The notes: generated from the letters alone by a model not told the origin. DNA of 64,000 nucleotides from Sphaerisporangium flaviroseum (GCF_039537005.1 NZ_BAAAZR010000012.1:35430-99429), one strand, 5' to 3'; positions 45,799 through 54,040 are shown, counted from the first letter of the stretch. Program-made: numbers and translations.

Positions 45799-46556
45799 AT
45801 AGATGGCGAGCAAGGGATTCTCAGTCGCATCAGGTCGAGGTCCTTGCCCCACGCATCCAGCACCGCGCTGTGCCCGGCGCGCCGGGCCGCCGCCTCGACA
45901 TGGGCGAAGAGGTGTCGTTGTAGAGGCACGTCGCCCGTTGCCGAGATGCGGTCCGCGGCGTCCAGCAGCATGCCGGTGTCCCAGCCGGGCAACGGGTATC
46001 GGGTGAGTTCCCATTCCAGGTACTTGTTGTAGGGACGGGGGCGACGGTCGAGGGCGAAGAGCAGCTCCAGCAGGAACCGGATGCTGTCGGCGGCGTCGAG
46101 GCGGGCGGCGAGCGAATGTCCATCACGGTCGTTCTTGACGGAGCGGTAGAGGGAGTTGGCGTAGGCGTCGAGCCATTCACCGGAGTCCCTGAATGCTTCA
46201 TCGGCGTCGAGCCGTGCCTTGGCGGCCAGGATCTGGGCGATGCCTCCGTCGAGCCGGTCGAGTACGAGCCTGGCACGGGCAAGGGCGTAGCGCTCGAAGC
46301 CGGGCATTCCTGCCGCGCGGAACTCGGCGAGGGGAGCGATGACGAGGTCGAGTTCGGGAGTGCGGTGGCCGGTGAACCGGGTGAGATCCGTTGTCGCGCT
46401 GTCGGCGAGGACGACGTACAGGTCATGGTCGGAGTGCTCGGTGATCATGTCGTCATGGGCGCGGGAGCCCTTGAGGACGAGGCCGACGACGGCGGGGTCG
46501 GCGGTGGCGAGTTCGACGAACGCGTGGTAGGTGAGGGGCTGCTGCATGGGCATCAT
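45774..46556 (-). CDS. Nucleotidyltransferase-domain protein
   Basis: 260 residues from the ATG at 46556. The polymerase-beta-like core shows GLVLKGSRAHDDMITEHSDH and DLYVVLAD (GS..H......SDxDxxV), then LDLVIAPLAEFR as the third acidic strand. A helical C-terminal domain follows (about 130-250) with FLLELLFALDRRPRPYNKYL, as in aminoglycoside- or kanamycin-type nucleotidyltransferases. The first motif has GSRAHDD where GS.A is usual. Real substrate unknown: antibiotic modification or nucleotide transfer to another molecule. The extreme C-terminus may be altered by a frameshift near 45830. Confidence 0.75.
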   Translation of the reverse strand: MMPMQQPLTYHAFVELATADPAVVGLVLKGSRAHDDMITEHSDHDLYVVLADSATTDLTRFTGHRTPELDLVIAPLAEFRAAGMPGFERYALARARLVLDRLDGGIAQILAAKARLDADEAFRDSGEWLDAYANSLYRSVKNDRDGHSLAARLDAADSIRFLLELLFALDRRPRPYNKYLEWELTRYPLPGWDTGMLLDAADRISATGDVPLQRHLFAHVEAAARRAGHSAVLDAWGKDLDLMRLRIPCSPSICTAATAG

Positions 46557-46732
46557 GTGGTCTCCGGTGGGATGGTGACGGGAATGCCTGCTGGGGCGGC
46601 CCCAGCTCCCGTGGGTGGAGATGGTCCGCGGGCACGTCCGGCGAGGAGTGTCCTTCCGCCGTGCCAGGGTGGTGTCAGAGCCGGTCAGCGGCCACATCCG
46701 GACGAGCACGCGATCACTCCTGCGGCCACCTC

Positions 46733-46996
46733 ATGGCCGGTGAGCAGGTGCGGTGGCTGCCTCGGTCGTCGACGTACTACATGGCGCTTCCAGGGTGTGA
46801 CTTCTGGCAGATCGGCGATGACTTGGTGGTCTTCGTCTTTCAAAGTGGCGACGGAGAGCCGGCCGGTTTCGTCATCGTTGGTGACGACCCAAAGCTGAGC
46901 AAGTTCTGCGCCTCGGCCTTCGAGACCGTCGGGGTACGGGCGCGCGACCACGAGAGGTACTCCCCCCCTACCTCGGCGACGACTAGGCGCCCTTGA
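46733..46996 (+). pseudogene. DUF6879 C-terminal remnant
   Basis: The frame reads GEQVRWLPRS then YYMALPGCDFWQIGDDLVVF, DDPKLSKFCASAFETVGVRA and HERY. This is the second half of a DUF6879 protein (R.LPR...LALPGNDFW.F...L......D.....C..AFE.VW.RA..HE.Y). The first 80-100 residues are missing. DUF6879 genes normally accompany XRE regulators and DUF397 genes, whose remnant is at 1300-1420. Confidence 0.55.
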
Positions 46997-47113
46997 CTCG
47001 GTGGCCTCAACCGGGACGCTCGACCAGCGAGGAGGACGAGTTTCCGGCTTCTGAGTGCGGCCATCACCCAGGGTCCGTCACCTCCTACCGGCCGCCGGCG
47101 GCCGGACGGTGTT

Positions 47114-47542
47114 TCAGATCATGCACCCGTCCTTGTGGAGGTTTTGAGGTCCAGCCGCGGTCTCCGCTATCCGCCGGTAGTCGGGGCAGTGGGTGAAGTC
47201 GTCCGCTGTGCACTGCATAAGGTGCTCGATGAGCGCCTTGGAGGCCGATATTTCGTGAAGCCGGCGTTCCAGTTCCGCGTGGTGCCGCTGGAGGAGTGCC
47301 TGGCGCTCGGCCTGGCCGGAGACGGTGAGGATCTCGCGGATCTGCTCCAGGCTCATACCCGCCGCTTTGGCGCGGATGATCGTCATGACCCGAATGAGAT
47401 GGTCGCGGGTGTAGCGGCGACGGCCGTTGACTCTGGCTGTGGGGGCCAGCAGGCCCATGGCCTCCCAGTGGCGCAGGACATGCGGGGCGAGGTCGAACCG
47501 CTCCGCGAGTTCCCCGATCCGCATGGAATCGCTTGACTTCAT
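47114..47542 (-). CDS. MerR-family transcriptional regulator
   Basis: 142 residues from the ATG at 47542. The winged helix reads MRIGELAERFDLAPHVLRHW then EAMGLLAPTARVNGRRRYT, the MerR start. A coiled-coil dimerisation helix follows (ERQALLQRHHAELERRLHEI), ending in a cysteine-containing tail (MQCTADDFTHCPDYR...GCMI) that could bind a metal or sense redox. Predicted -10 and start codon nearly coincide, so the mRNA may be leaderless. It is divergent from the thioredoxin-reductase-like gene and probably regulates it and the following MFS gene. Confidence 0.9.
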   Translation of the reverse strand: MKSSDSMRIGELAERFDLAPHVLRHWEAMGLLAPTARVNGRRRYTRDHLIRVMTIIRAKAAGMSLEQIREILTVSGQAERQALLQRHHAELERRLHEISASKALIEHLMQCTADDFTHCPDYRRIAETAAGPQNLHKDGCMI

Positions 47543-47546
47543 GTTG

Positions 47547-47577
47547 ACATTAACTTGCAGACTTGCCCTCACGTCAA
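47547..47577 (-). promoter_or_regulatory. MerR-type promoter with 19-bp spacer
   Basis: In the regulator's direction, TTGACG is separated by 19 bp from TAATGT. The long spacer is the hallmark of MerR-activated promoters. The spacer holds the direct repeat GCAAGT-CT-GCAAGT. Start of transcription would fall at or next to the ATG at 47542. Confidence 0.6.
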
Positions 47578-47604
47578 GCGATGACCGCTCATTGGAGGCA
47601 AGAC

Positions 47605-48549
47605 ATGTTCGACGTCGTCATCATCGGCGGAGGTCCGGCCGGCATGGCCGCTGCTCTGACCCTCGGGCGGGTCCACCGGCCGGTGCTGTTGATCGACGCC
47701 GGGCAGGGCCGCAACGCCACCGCCGACAACATGCACAACTTCCTCACCCGGGACGGCACACCTCCCGCTGAGTTGCGCAAGCTCGGCCGCGAAGAACTGG
47801 CCGCGTATCGAACGGTGCAGACAACGACGGAGACGGTCACCGATGCCCGCGCGCTGGACGAGGGCGGCTTCCAACTGCACCTGCCCGGCAGTGGGACTGC
47901 AGCCACGCGGCGCCTGCTGCTGGCTACCGGGCTGGCCGACGAGCTTCCCGGCCCGCGCGGGGTGGAAACGCTGTGGGGCCGTTCCGCCTTCCACTGCCCC
48001 TACTGCCACGGCTATGAATGCACCGGCAAACAAGTCGCCGTGCTCGGCACGGATCCGGCCCGGGTACGGCTGGCGCTGCAGCTGAGCCGCTTCGCCGCCG
48101 ACGTCGCACTCTGCACCGGCGGCCAGCCGCTCGACCCGGCGGCGCAGGTCACGCTGGAATCGCATGGTGTCGCCGTGCGCTGCGAGGCCATCACCCGGCT
48201 GGAGGGTACCGACGGCCGGCTGGAACAGATCGTGTTCGAAAATGGCCCATCCCTGGCCAGCCACGCGGTGTTCGTCCTCAACGTGCCGCGCCAGCGCTCC
48301 GATCTGGCTGATCGTCTCGGCTGCGCGACCTTCGCCGACGGGTGCGTGGAGGTGAACGAGTTCGGCCAGACGAGCGTACCCGGCGTGTCCGCGGCCGGGG
48401 ACATGGCGCGGCGGGCCACCGTGCCGATGCCCATGGCCGCGGTCATCGCTGCGGCGGCCAGCGGCACCGTCGCCGCGGCGGTCATCGACCAAGACCTGCT
48501 GTGCGCCGACTTCGGCCTGCCCAACCCGCTCGCGCAGGCAAGGGGCTGA
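47605..48549 (+). CDS. Thioredoxin-reductase-like FAD/NAD(P) oxidoreductase
   Basis: 314 residues from the ATG at 47605 (GGAGG upstream). FAD motif FDVVIIGGGPAGMAAALTLG at the N-terminus, the redox-type CPYCHGYE near residue 133, an NAD(P)-binding KQVAVLGTDPARVRLAL near 145, and the FAD-binding VPGVSAAGDMARRATVPMPM near 265. The cysteine pair is CPYC, not the CATC of true TrxB, as in actinobacterial side-branch reductases found next to MerR or Rrf2 regulators. It ends two bases before the MFS gene. Probable role: flavin-dependent disulfide or quinone reduction under regulator control. Confidence 0.9.
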   Translation: MFDVVIIGGGPAGMAAALTLGRVHRPVLLIDAGQGRNATADNMHNFLTRDGTPPAELRKLGREELAAYRTVQTTTETVTDARALDEGGFQLHLPGSGTAATRRLLLATGLADELPGPRGVETLWGRSAFHCPYCHGYECTGKQVAVLGTDPARVRLALQLSRFAADVALCTGGQPLDPAAQVTLESHGVAVRCEAITRLEGTDGRLEQIVFENGPSLASHAVFVLNVPRQRSDLADRLGCATFADGCVEVNEFGQTSVPGVSAAGDMARRATVPMPMAAVIAAAASGTVAAAVIDQDLLCADFGLPNPLAQARG

Positions 48550-48551
48550 TC

Positions 48552-49991
48552 ATGGAGTCCGCAAGCCTCGCGCGGACCGCCGCCCCCCCGAAGGGCGGCA
48601 GCAATGTGCCGCTCGCCACGACCGGCCTGCTGATCGGCAGGTTGCTGTCGGTCCTGGACCAGACGGTGGTGGCCATCGCCCTGCCCGACATCGCCGCCGA
48701 CCTGGGCGGCATGGACGCGATCGGCTGGATCGTCACCTCCTACGTACTGGCCTCGACCACGACCGGCGCGCTCTACGGCCGGATCAGCGACCGGTTCGGC
48801 CGGCGCCCGGTGTTCCTCACGGCGGTCGCCGTCTTCGTCGCCGGCCTCCGCACTGTGCGGCCTGGCCCAGACGACGCCCCAGCTGATCGCCGTCAGGACC
48901 TTCCAAGGCATTGGGGCCGGAGCGCTGTTCGTGCTGCCCACGATCGCGCTGTCGGGGCTGTACCCCAGCATCTACGCAGCAGGGTGCAGGGCTTGACCGG
49001 CGGCGTCTTCGCGCTGGCCAGCGTGGGCGGCCCGCTCGCCGGCGGCGCGATCACCGACGCCTGGGGCTGGCGCTGGATCTTCTACATCAACCTGCCCCTC
49101 GGCCTGCTCGCCATGGCGCTCACCGCGTTCGCGCTGCGGCTGCCCAAGCCAGGCAGGGACGGCAAGGTCGACCTGGCCGGGGCCGTGCTGATCGCGGGCG
49201 CGACGGTGAGCCTGCTGCTGGTAGCCGAATGGGGCGGCCGCACGTACGCCTGGACGTCCGGAGTGATCTTGGCACTGATCGGTGCGGTGGCCCTTCTGGC
49301 GGCTCTGTTCTTGTGGTGGGAACGCCGCGCGGCCAACCCGCTGCTGCCGCTGCGGCTGTTCGCCGACCCCACCCTGCGCGTCGCGCTCCCCGCCACCGCG
49401 CTGCTCGGGGCGCTGCTCGGTGGATCGATCGTCTACCTGCCCACCTATCTACAGGCCGCGTACGGCATGGGCGCCACGCAGGCGGGCCTGGCGCTCAACC
49501 CGTACGTGCTGACGTTCATGGTGGTCTCCTCGCTCGCCGGCGCCCGCGTCGGCGCGAGCGGCCGGATCAAGCCCTACCTGCTCGCCGGCTCGGCGATCGC
49601 GGTGCTGGGATTCGCGCTGTTGAGCCGGCTCACCCCCGATACCTCCTACGTCCTGCTGGCCGTGGAGATCGCGATGCTGGGGGCCGGGTTCGGCCTGCTG
49701 ATGCAGAACCTGGTGGTCGTCGCGCAGAACGCGGCCTCGCCCGCGGACCTGGCCGCCGCCACCTCCGCCGCGGTGTCCGTCCGCGGCCTGGGCCTGTCGC
49801 TCGGCGTGGCGGTCTTCGGCACCCTCCTGGCCCGGGAACTCCAGGGCCAGAACCCGAGCCCGGTGGCGACCGCCGCCGCCATTCCGGACGTCCTGTTCTG
49901 GGGCGCCCCGGCTGCCGCCGTCCTGGTGGCGCTGATGGCCCTACTGCCCCGCAAGGCTCAGCACCCAACGTCAGGAGAGGCGACGGCATGA
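48552..49991 (+). CDS. MFS drug transporter (DHA2 type) with two compensating frameshifts
   Basis: 479 codons, open from the ATG to the stop. It reads as a 14-helix DHA2 exporter (LLSVLDQTVVAIALPDIAAD, YGRISDRFGRRPVF, LTGGVFALASVGGPLAGGAI, GWRWIFYINLPLGLLAMALT) except between about 48846 and 48962. There the frame gives basic, non-membrane residues, while the +1 frame gives SALCGLAQTTPQLIAVRTFQ, GIGAGALFVLPTIALSG, exactly the missing helices 3-4. An extra C near 48846 and a lost C in the CCCC at 48963-48966 explain this. Either both are sequencing errors or the exporter is inactive. It is downstream of the reductase gene in one operon. Confidence 0.85.
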   Translation: MESASLARTAAPPKGGSNVPLATTGLLIGRLLSVLDQTVVAIALPDIAADLGGMDAIGWIVTSYVLASTTTGALYGRISDRFGRRPVFLTAVAVFVAGLRTVRPGPDDAPADRRQDLPRHWGRSAVRAAHDRAVGAVPQHLRSRVQGLTGGVFALASVGGPLAGGAITDAWGWRWIFYINLPLGLLAMALTAFALRLPKPGRDGKVDLAGAVLIAGATVSLLLVAEWGGRTYAWTSGVILALIGAVALLAALFLWWERRAANPLLPLRLFADPTLRVALPATALLGALLGGSIVYLPTYLQAAYGMGATQAGLALNPYVLTFMVVSSLAGARVGASGRIKPYLLAGSAIAVLGFALLSRLTPDTSYVLLAVEIAMLGAGFGLLMQNLVVVAQNAASPADLAAATSAAVSVRGLGLSLGVAVFGTLLARELQGQNPSPVATAAAIPDVLFWGAPAAAVLVALMALLPRKAQHPTSGEATA

Positions 49992-50137
49992 TCGCGCAGC
50001 TGGAGGCGGCGCTGGCGAACATGGTGGCGGCCCGCCGCGTGCGTGAGACGGGGCTTGCGGAACATCGCAACGAAACCGGCGCTGAGCCTTCGCCGGGCGC
50101 CTGGTGGGCGAATGACGGAGCGCTGGCGGGAGCGTGA
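49988..50137 (+). CDS. Small translationally coupled protein
   Basis: 49 residues; its ATG overlaps the MFS stop (ATGA). The sequence begins IAQLEAALANMVAARRVRET and ends GAWWANDGALAGA. AGGAGAGG lies just upstream within the MFS gene. No family is recognised; it may be a truncated gene start. The coupled start and ribosome site support translation. Confidence 0.4.
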   Translation: MIAQLEAALANMVAARRVRETGLAEHRNETGAEPSPGAWWANDGALAGA

Positions 50138-50155
50138 CGCTCGCCGCTGACGGGC

Positions 50156-51394
50156 TCAGGGGCGGGTCGTGGCGTCAGCGGCGGGATCTGGCTGTGGGCT
50201 GGGCGGCGGCTGGCCGGTGGCCGAGTGGAGCATGTCGGGCTCGTTCAGGGTGCGCAGGAGAAGCCAGCCGAGGGCAGGCAGTGCGATCAGCGGTGCGAGA
50301 GCGGTCTGCAGGGAGGTGGCGTCGGCGACGGCGCCGATGAGCGGGCTCACGATGCCGCCGGCGCTGACGGCCAGGCCCAGGGTGACGCCACTGGCGGTGG
50401 CCACACGCTGGGGCAGGTAGTCCTGGCCGAGGGTGATGTGCAGGGAGAAGGGCACGTACAGGCCGGCAGAGGTGAGGGCGACGAATACATACAGCAGCGG
50501 CCCAGGAACGAAGACCACGCCGGCCACGGCGAGGATGGTCAGGGCATAGGACCATTGGACGACCGGTATGCGGCCGTGGCGGGTGGCGAGCTTCCCGCCG
50601 GCCACGGTGCCCACCGCGCCACCGAGGTAGAGCACGAACAGCGCCGCCGTACCCGAGAAATCTCCTGCGCCAGTGCGCCGGCTCGCATACAGCGAGATGA
50701 ACGCGCTGAGGCCGACGAAGACGATCGAGCGGCACACGATGGCCCCCGACAGCTTGACGAAGGATGCCCAGTCGTCCCCACCGATGGCCCGGCTCGCGCG
50801 AGCGGCCGCGGTCACCGCGGCGGGGGCCTTGACGCCCCGCAGCGCGGCCGAGCACAGCGCCACGCCGGCGACGGCGGGGACGATCAGCAGCGGGGAGGCG
50901 GGTAGGCCGCCTGTGGCGATGACGGGTGAGACCATCAAGGGTGCGACGGCGAAGCCGAGGTTGCCGCCGAGGGAGAACCATCCCATCGCGGTGTGGCTGC
51001 CGCGGCTGGCGTTGCGTGCCACGCGTGCGGCTTGCGGGTGGTAGGCGGCAATGCCGATCCCGGACACGGCGACGGCCACCAGGGTGAGGGCATAGGAGCC
51101 GCCGACACCGGCGAGAGCGACTCCGGCGCCGCTCACCATCGTGCTCACCGGCAGCAGCCAGGGCATGGCCCACTTGTCGGTGAGGGCCCCGAACAACGGC
51201 TGAACCACCGAGGACATCAGGGAGGCGGCCAGGACGATGCCGGAGGCTGCGGCGTAGGTGTAGGCGCGCTCGGAGACGAAGAACGGCACCAAGGAGGCCA
51301 CCGCGCCCTGGTAGACGTCCACGCAGGCATGCCCCACAGACAGCAGCGTGATGGACCGGCCAGGTGAGGCCTTGGAGGTCTGATGGGGTGTCAC
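50156..51394 (-). CDS. MFS transporter (fosmidomycin-resistance/Fsr-like)
   Basis: 412 residues from a GTG. About twelve hydrophobic segments. The start (ITLLSVGHACVDVYQGAVAS then LVPFFVSERAYTY) and the YHPQAARVARNASRGSHTAM block near residue 120 are characteristic of the Fsr branch, where xxYHPxAA and an SxGGNLGFA segment are conserved. The C-terminus is a Pro-rich tail. It probably exports a small toxic compound. It is divergent from an AraC-type gene 54 bp away, its likely regulator. Confidence 0.88.
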   Translation of the reverse strand: MTPHQTSKASPGRSITLLSVGHACVDVYQGAVASLVPFFVSERAYTYAAASGIVLAASLMSSVVQPLFGALTDKWAMPWLLPVSTMVSGAGVALAGVGGSYALTLVAVAVSGIGIAAYHPQAARVARNASRGSHTAMGWFSLGGNLGFAVAPLMVSPVIATGGLPASPLLIVPAVAGVALCSAALRGVKAPAAVTAAARASRAIGGDDWASFVKLSGAIVCRSIVFVGLSAFISLYASRRTGAGDFSGTAALFVLYLGGAVGTVAGGKLATRHGRIPVVQWSYALTILAVAGVVFVPGPLLYVFVALTSAGLYVPFSLHITLGQDYLPQRVATASGVTLGLAVSAGGIVSPLIGAVADATSLQTALAPLIALPALGWLLLRTLNEPDMLHSATGQPPPSPQPDPAADATTRP

Positions 51395-51448
51395 CCCTCA
51401 ATCGTGGCCACGGAAGGACGTGGCGGGCTTCCGATAACATGCCAACCT

Positions 51449-52195
51449 ATGCCGGATATCCGTCACATGCCCGAGGCGCCCACCCGTATCCAGGTGCTGG
51501 CTCCCGGAGAACGCATCGACGCGCACCGTCATGACGACCATCAGATCGTCTATGCGGGCTCCGGTGTCCTGGCCATCACCACCGATGCCGGCACCTGGTT
51601 CGCTCCCGGCACCCGGGCCATCTGGGTGCCCGCCGGATGCGTGCACGCCCACCGCGCCTACGGCCACCTCGCCTTGCACCTGCTCGGGCTGCCCCCTGAC
51701 ACCAACCCCCTCGGCCTTGACGCCCCCACCGTCCTCGCCGTCAGCCCCCTGCTGCGCGAGCTGATCATCGCGTACACCGGCGGTCCTCACGACGAGACCT
51801 CCGAGCGGCTGCGGCTGCGCGCGGTCCTGCTCGACCAGTTGCGTGCCTCACCCCAGCAACACGTCCAGCTGCCCGCCCCCGCCGACCCCCGCCTCACGGC
51901 CGTCTGCGATGTCCTGCATCGCGACCCCGCAGATCCACGCAGCCTGGCCGCGTTGGCGACCGCGGCAGGAGCCGGCGAGCGGACCCTCAGCCGCCTCTTC
52001 CGCCGCGAACTGGGCATGACCTTCCCCCAGTGGCGCACCCAGCTGCGTCTTTACCACGCCCTGCGCATGCTGGCCAGCGACATGCCGGTGACCACGGTCG
52101 CCCACCACTGCGGCTGGTCGTCCACCAGCGCCTTCATCGACGTCTTCCGCCGTGCCTTCGGCTACACCCCCGGCACCCACAACCGCCGTCCCTGA
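51449..52195 (+). CDS. AraC-family regulator with cupin domain
   Basis: 248 residues from the ATG at 51449. The N-terminal cupin (about 10-120) shows IDAHRHDDHQIVYAGSGVLA and WVPAGCVHAHRAYG. The C-terminal double helix-turn-helix (about 150-245) reads SLAALATAAGAGERTLSRLF then MLASDMPVTTVAHHCGWSST and SAFIDVFRRAFGYTPG. This layout is shared with AraC regulators that control a divergent MFS exporter (for example NimR type). The Fsr-like exporter gene lies divergent, which fits. Confidence 0.9.
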   Translation: MPDIRHMPEAPTRIQVLAPGERIDAHRHDDHQIVYAGSGVLAITTDAGTWFAPGTRAIWVPAGCVHAHRAYGHLALHLLGLPPDTNPLGLDAPTVLAVSPLLRELIIAYTGGPHDETSERLRLRAVLLDQLRASPQQHVQLPAPADPRLTAVCDVLHRDPADPRSLAALATAAGAGERTLSRLFRRELGMTFPQWRTQLRLYHALRMLASDMPVTTVAHHCGWSSTSAFIDVFRRAFGYTPGTHNRRP

Positions 52196-52199
52196 CCTG

Positions 52200-52745
52200 T
52201 CGCACACTCGTCACCCCGTCCAGCAACCGGGCGCGCGGGTTGGCGGTGCGGATGGTGCAGGAGGCCGTCGAGCAGTCCGGGGAATCGTTCGGCGTGATCA
52301 CCCGCGTCGCACGCCAGCTCGGCATCGGATCCGAATCGCTGCGTAACTGGGTCAGGCAGGCCGAGGTCGACGGCAGTAAACGGCCCGGCACCAGCACCGA
52401 TGAGGCCAAGCGGCTCGCGCAGTTGGAGCGTGAGGTCCGCGGGTTGCGCCGGGCCAACGAGATTTTGAAGGCGGCGTCGGCTTTTCGCCAGAGAACTCGA
52501 CCCTCGACCGCCCAGATGAACGCCTTCATCGACGCTCACCGCGACCGATTCGGCGTCCAGCGATCTGCCGGGTCTTGCAAACCGCGCCGTCGACGTACTA
52601 CGCCGCCCGCACCCGCCCGCCCTGTGATCGAGCGGTACGCGACGAGCATCTCAAGACCTAGATCACCCGCATCTACCAGGACAACTACCGCTGCTACGGC
52701 GCCAAACCGAGGAACGTGCGGCCGCAGGCTACACCCGAGGCGCTT
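52200..52745 (+). mobile_element. IS3-family transposase remnant
   Basis: OrfA-like residues (RGLAVRMVQEAVEQSG, LGIGSESLRNWVRQAEVDGS, LAQLEREVRGLRRANEILKA) give the helix-turn-helix and leucine zipper of an IS3 OrfA, lacking its first residues. OrfB begins out of frame (MNAFIDAHRDRFGV), shifts to CRVLQTAPSTYYAARTRP, meets a TAG near 52658, and ends at NYRCYGA around 52700. The DDE catalytic domain is gone. Its start abuts the AraC gene stop and its end overlaps the XRE gene end, so both junctions are breakpoints. Confidence 0.75.
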
Positions 52746-52935
52746 CATCGTCGAGAAAGAGCTCTTCGATCTTCAGGTTGAACAGCTTGGCGAGACGGAA
52801 GGCGACTGGAAGGCTCGGGTCGAACTTCCCTGTTTCGATTGCGTTGATCGTCTGCCTTGACACGCTGACACGCTGAGCCAGGTCAGCCTGCGTCCAGGCG
52901 CGTTCGGCCCGGAGGTCCTTGATGCGGTTCTTCAT
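52729..52935 (-). CDS. Small XRE-family regulator
   Basis: 68 residues. It is almost entirely a helix-turn-helix: KNRIKDLRAERAWTQADLAQ then VSVSRQTINAIETGKFDPSL and FRLAKLFNLKIEELF. This short YozG/Cro type is usually paired with a small membrane protein, and here its ATG overlaps the stop of the membrane-protein gene upstream. The twin operators at 53376 and 53415 flank the shared promoter, so autoregulation by this protein is likely. The C-terminus overlaps the end of the IS3 remnant. Confidence 0.9.
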   Translation of the reverse strand: MKNRIKDLRAERAWTQADLAQRVSVSRQTINAIETGKFDPSLPVAFRLAKLFNLKIEELFLDDEAPRV

Positions 52936-53351
52936 CGGTACCTGATCTTGCCGACGATGACGGCGATCACGTAGACGACTCCTAGGAGCGCGGGGAGGAC
53001 TGCGATATCGACGTCGTAGACGACGAGGTCGGCGGCGTCCGCGACGACATAGGCGAATCCGCTGACCCACCCCACTCCGAGGGCGACCGCCAGCGCATCC
53101 TGCATGATCTTCCGTTGTAACTCATCTTGTCCTCGGAGAAAGCGCGCGAAGGCGACGATCCATCCGATGCCGACGACAAGATTGGCGGCAACTGCGGCCC
53201 AGCTCGCCACCGGTTGCCGCGAATCCCACAAGAGTCCGGGGGCGAACCTGGCCAAGGCAAGAGTCGCCAGCCAGGCGAGTGTCCAGAGTACAAGTCCAAC
53301 GGCTGTCTTGATCGAGTCCCGGTAGTCCCCGGTCGCGTTGTGTGCTTGCAC
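52932..53351 (-). CDS. Small membrane protein paired with XRE regulator
   Basis: 139 residues from the GTG at 53351, chosen because AGGAAGGG lies six bases upstream and because the GTG at 53393 would precede the predicted transcription start. Four hydrophobic segments: VGLVLWTLAWLATLALARFA, WAAVAANLVVGIGWIVAF, ALAVALGVGWVSGFAYVV and LPALLGVVYVIAVIV. The cytosolic loop RFLRGQDELQRKIMQDAL (DE.QR) is typical of such XRE-linked membrane proteins. Function unknown; the pair may sense membrane state. ATGA overlap joins it to the XRE gene. Confidence 0.8.
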   Translation of the reverse strand: MQAHNATGDYRDSIKTAVGLVLWTLAWLATLALARFAPGLLWDSRQPVASWAAVAANLVVGIGWIVAFARFLRGQDELQRKIMQDALAVALGVGWVSGFAYVVADAADLVVYDVDIAVLPALLGVVYVIAVIVGKIRYR

Positions 53352-53375
53352 GAGTTGCCCTTCCTGCGGTGAGAA

Positions 53376-53391
53376 GTCAAGTACACTTGAC
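53376..53391. promoter_or_regulatory. XRE operator, proximal copy
   Basis: GTCAAGTACACTTGAC, identical arms to the copy at 53415-53432 and centred 40 bp from it. It covers the predicted transcription start of the XRE operon. Confidence 0.8.
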
Positions 53392-53420
53392 ACGGTAGAA
53401 GGAACCTACCGCGATGTCAA
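53392..53420 (-). promoter_or_regulatory. Promoter of the XRE operon
   Basis: In the operon's direction TTGACA (53420-53415) is followed after exactly 17 bp by TACCGT (53397-53392). The -35 lies inside the distal operator and the start point inside the proximal operator. Confidence 0.75.
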
Positions 53421-53432
53421 GTACACTTGACA
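53415..53432. promoter_or_regulatory. XRE operator, distal copy
   Basis: TGTCAAGTACACTTGACA, a perfect 18-bp palindrome apart from its central AC, overlapping the -35 element. Two sites 40 bp apart place dimers on nearly the same face of the helix. Confidence 0.8.
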
Positions 53433-53491
53433 ATGGCCGAGCCGACCCCGGTCCGGGTGACATGGGACTGCCGTCAGTTCCGCCTTAACAG

Positions 53492-53529
53492 GGGGTCAGC
53501 CCACATAAGCCCAAAACCCACATTGGGAT
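53492..53529 (+). repeat. Tn3-family terminal inverted repeat (putative)
   Basis: The sequence starts GGGGTCAGCC and continues through CCCAAAACCCACATTGGG, which resembles the 38-bp Tn3-type end (GGGGTC ... AAAACTCACGTTAAG). It lies 120 bp before a Tn3 transposase N-terminus in the expected orientation. No matching right end was found in the window. Confidence 0.5.
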
Positions 53530-53650
53530 GATCTTGACGGGTCGAACGGCGAGGTTGATGAAGCTGTGATCTTCTTCGCCTGTCGTGTGCGTGTTCGTCT
53601 CGCTACGGGGTGTCTCGTCCATGGGCGGGGTGAGCCGGGAAGCGTGTGCG

Positions 53651-54040
53651 GTGACGTCGGTGGAGCGGACCGCCTACCGCGTGTTCCCGCGGCTGGTGAT
53701 GACGCGTGAGCCGTACCTCTTCTACTCTTCCTCGGCCGGGGAAGCAGCGTGGGCGCGGGAGCAGACCGATACCGATGAGCACCCGCTGGCGCTGACGCTC
53801 GCGCTGAAGTGCTTTCAGCGGCTGGGCCGCTTCGCCAAGGCCCGTGAGGTGCCACCCGTGGTGGTTGAGCATGTACGGCGCTGGCCTTGAGGTCAGCGAG
53901 GATGTCATGCCGGTGTATGCCTCGCCGCGTACGGCTGAGTCGCATCGGGTGCTGGTACGGGGCCGCGAGGGAGTGGGGTACGCGCCGGGCAAGGCTCGCA
54001 AGATCGCGGCCAAGGCGATGACCCGGGCGCCGTCGCTTTT
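53651..54040 (+). pseudogene. Tn3-family transposase N-terminal remnant
   Basis: From a GTG at 53651: TSVERTAYRVFPRLVMTREP, AAWAREQTDTDEHPLALTLA, LKCFQRLGRFAKAREVPPVV and VEHVR. This is the DUF4158 N-terminal domain of Tn3 transposases (ERTAYP.F......L......E..WA......LALLV.LKCFQRLG.FP...EVP..VVEHVR). A frameshift near 53885 moves the continuation (VMPVYASPRTAESHRVLVRG, GVGYAPGKARKIAAKAM) to the next frame. The catalytic part of about 800 residues is absent. 54040-54241 shows no gene. Confidence 0.75.
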
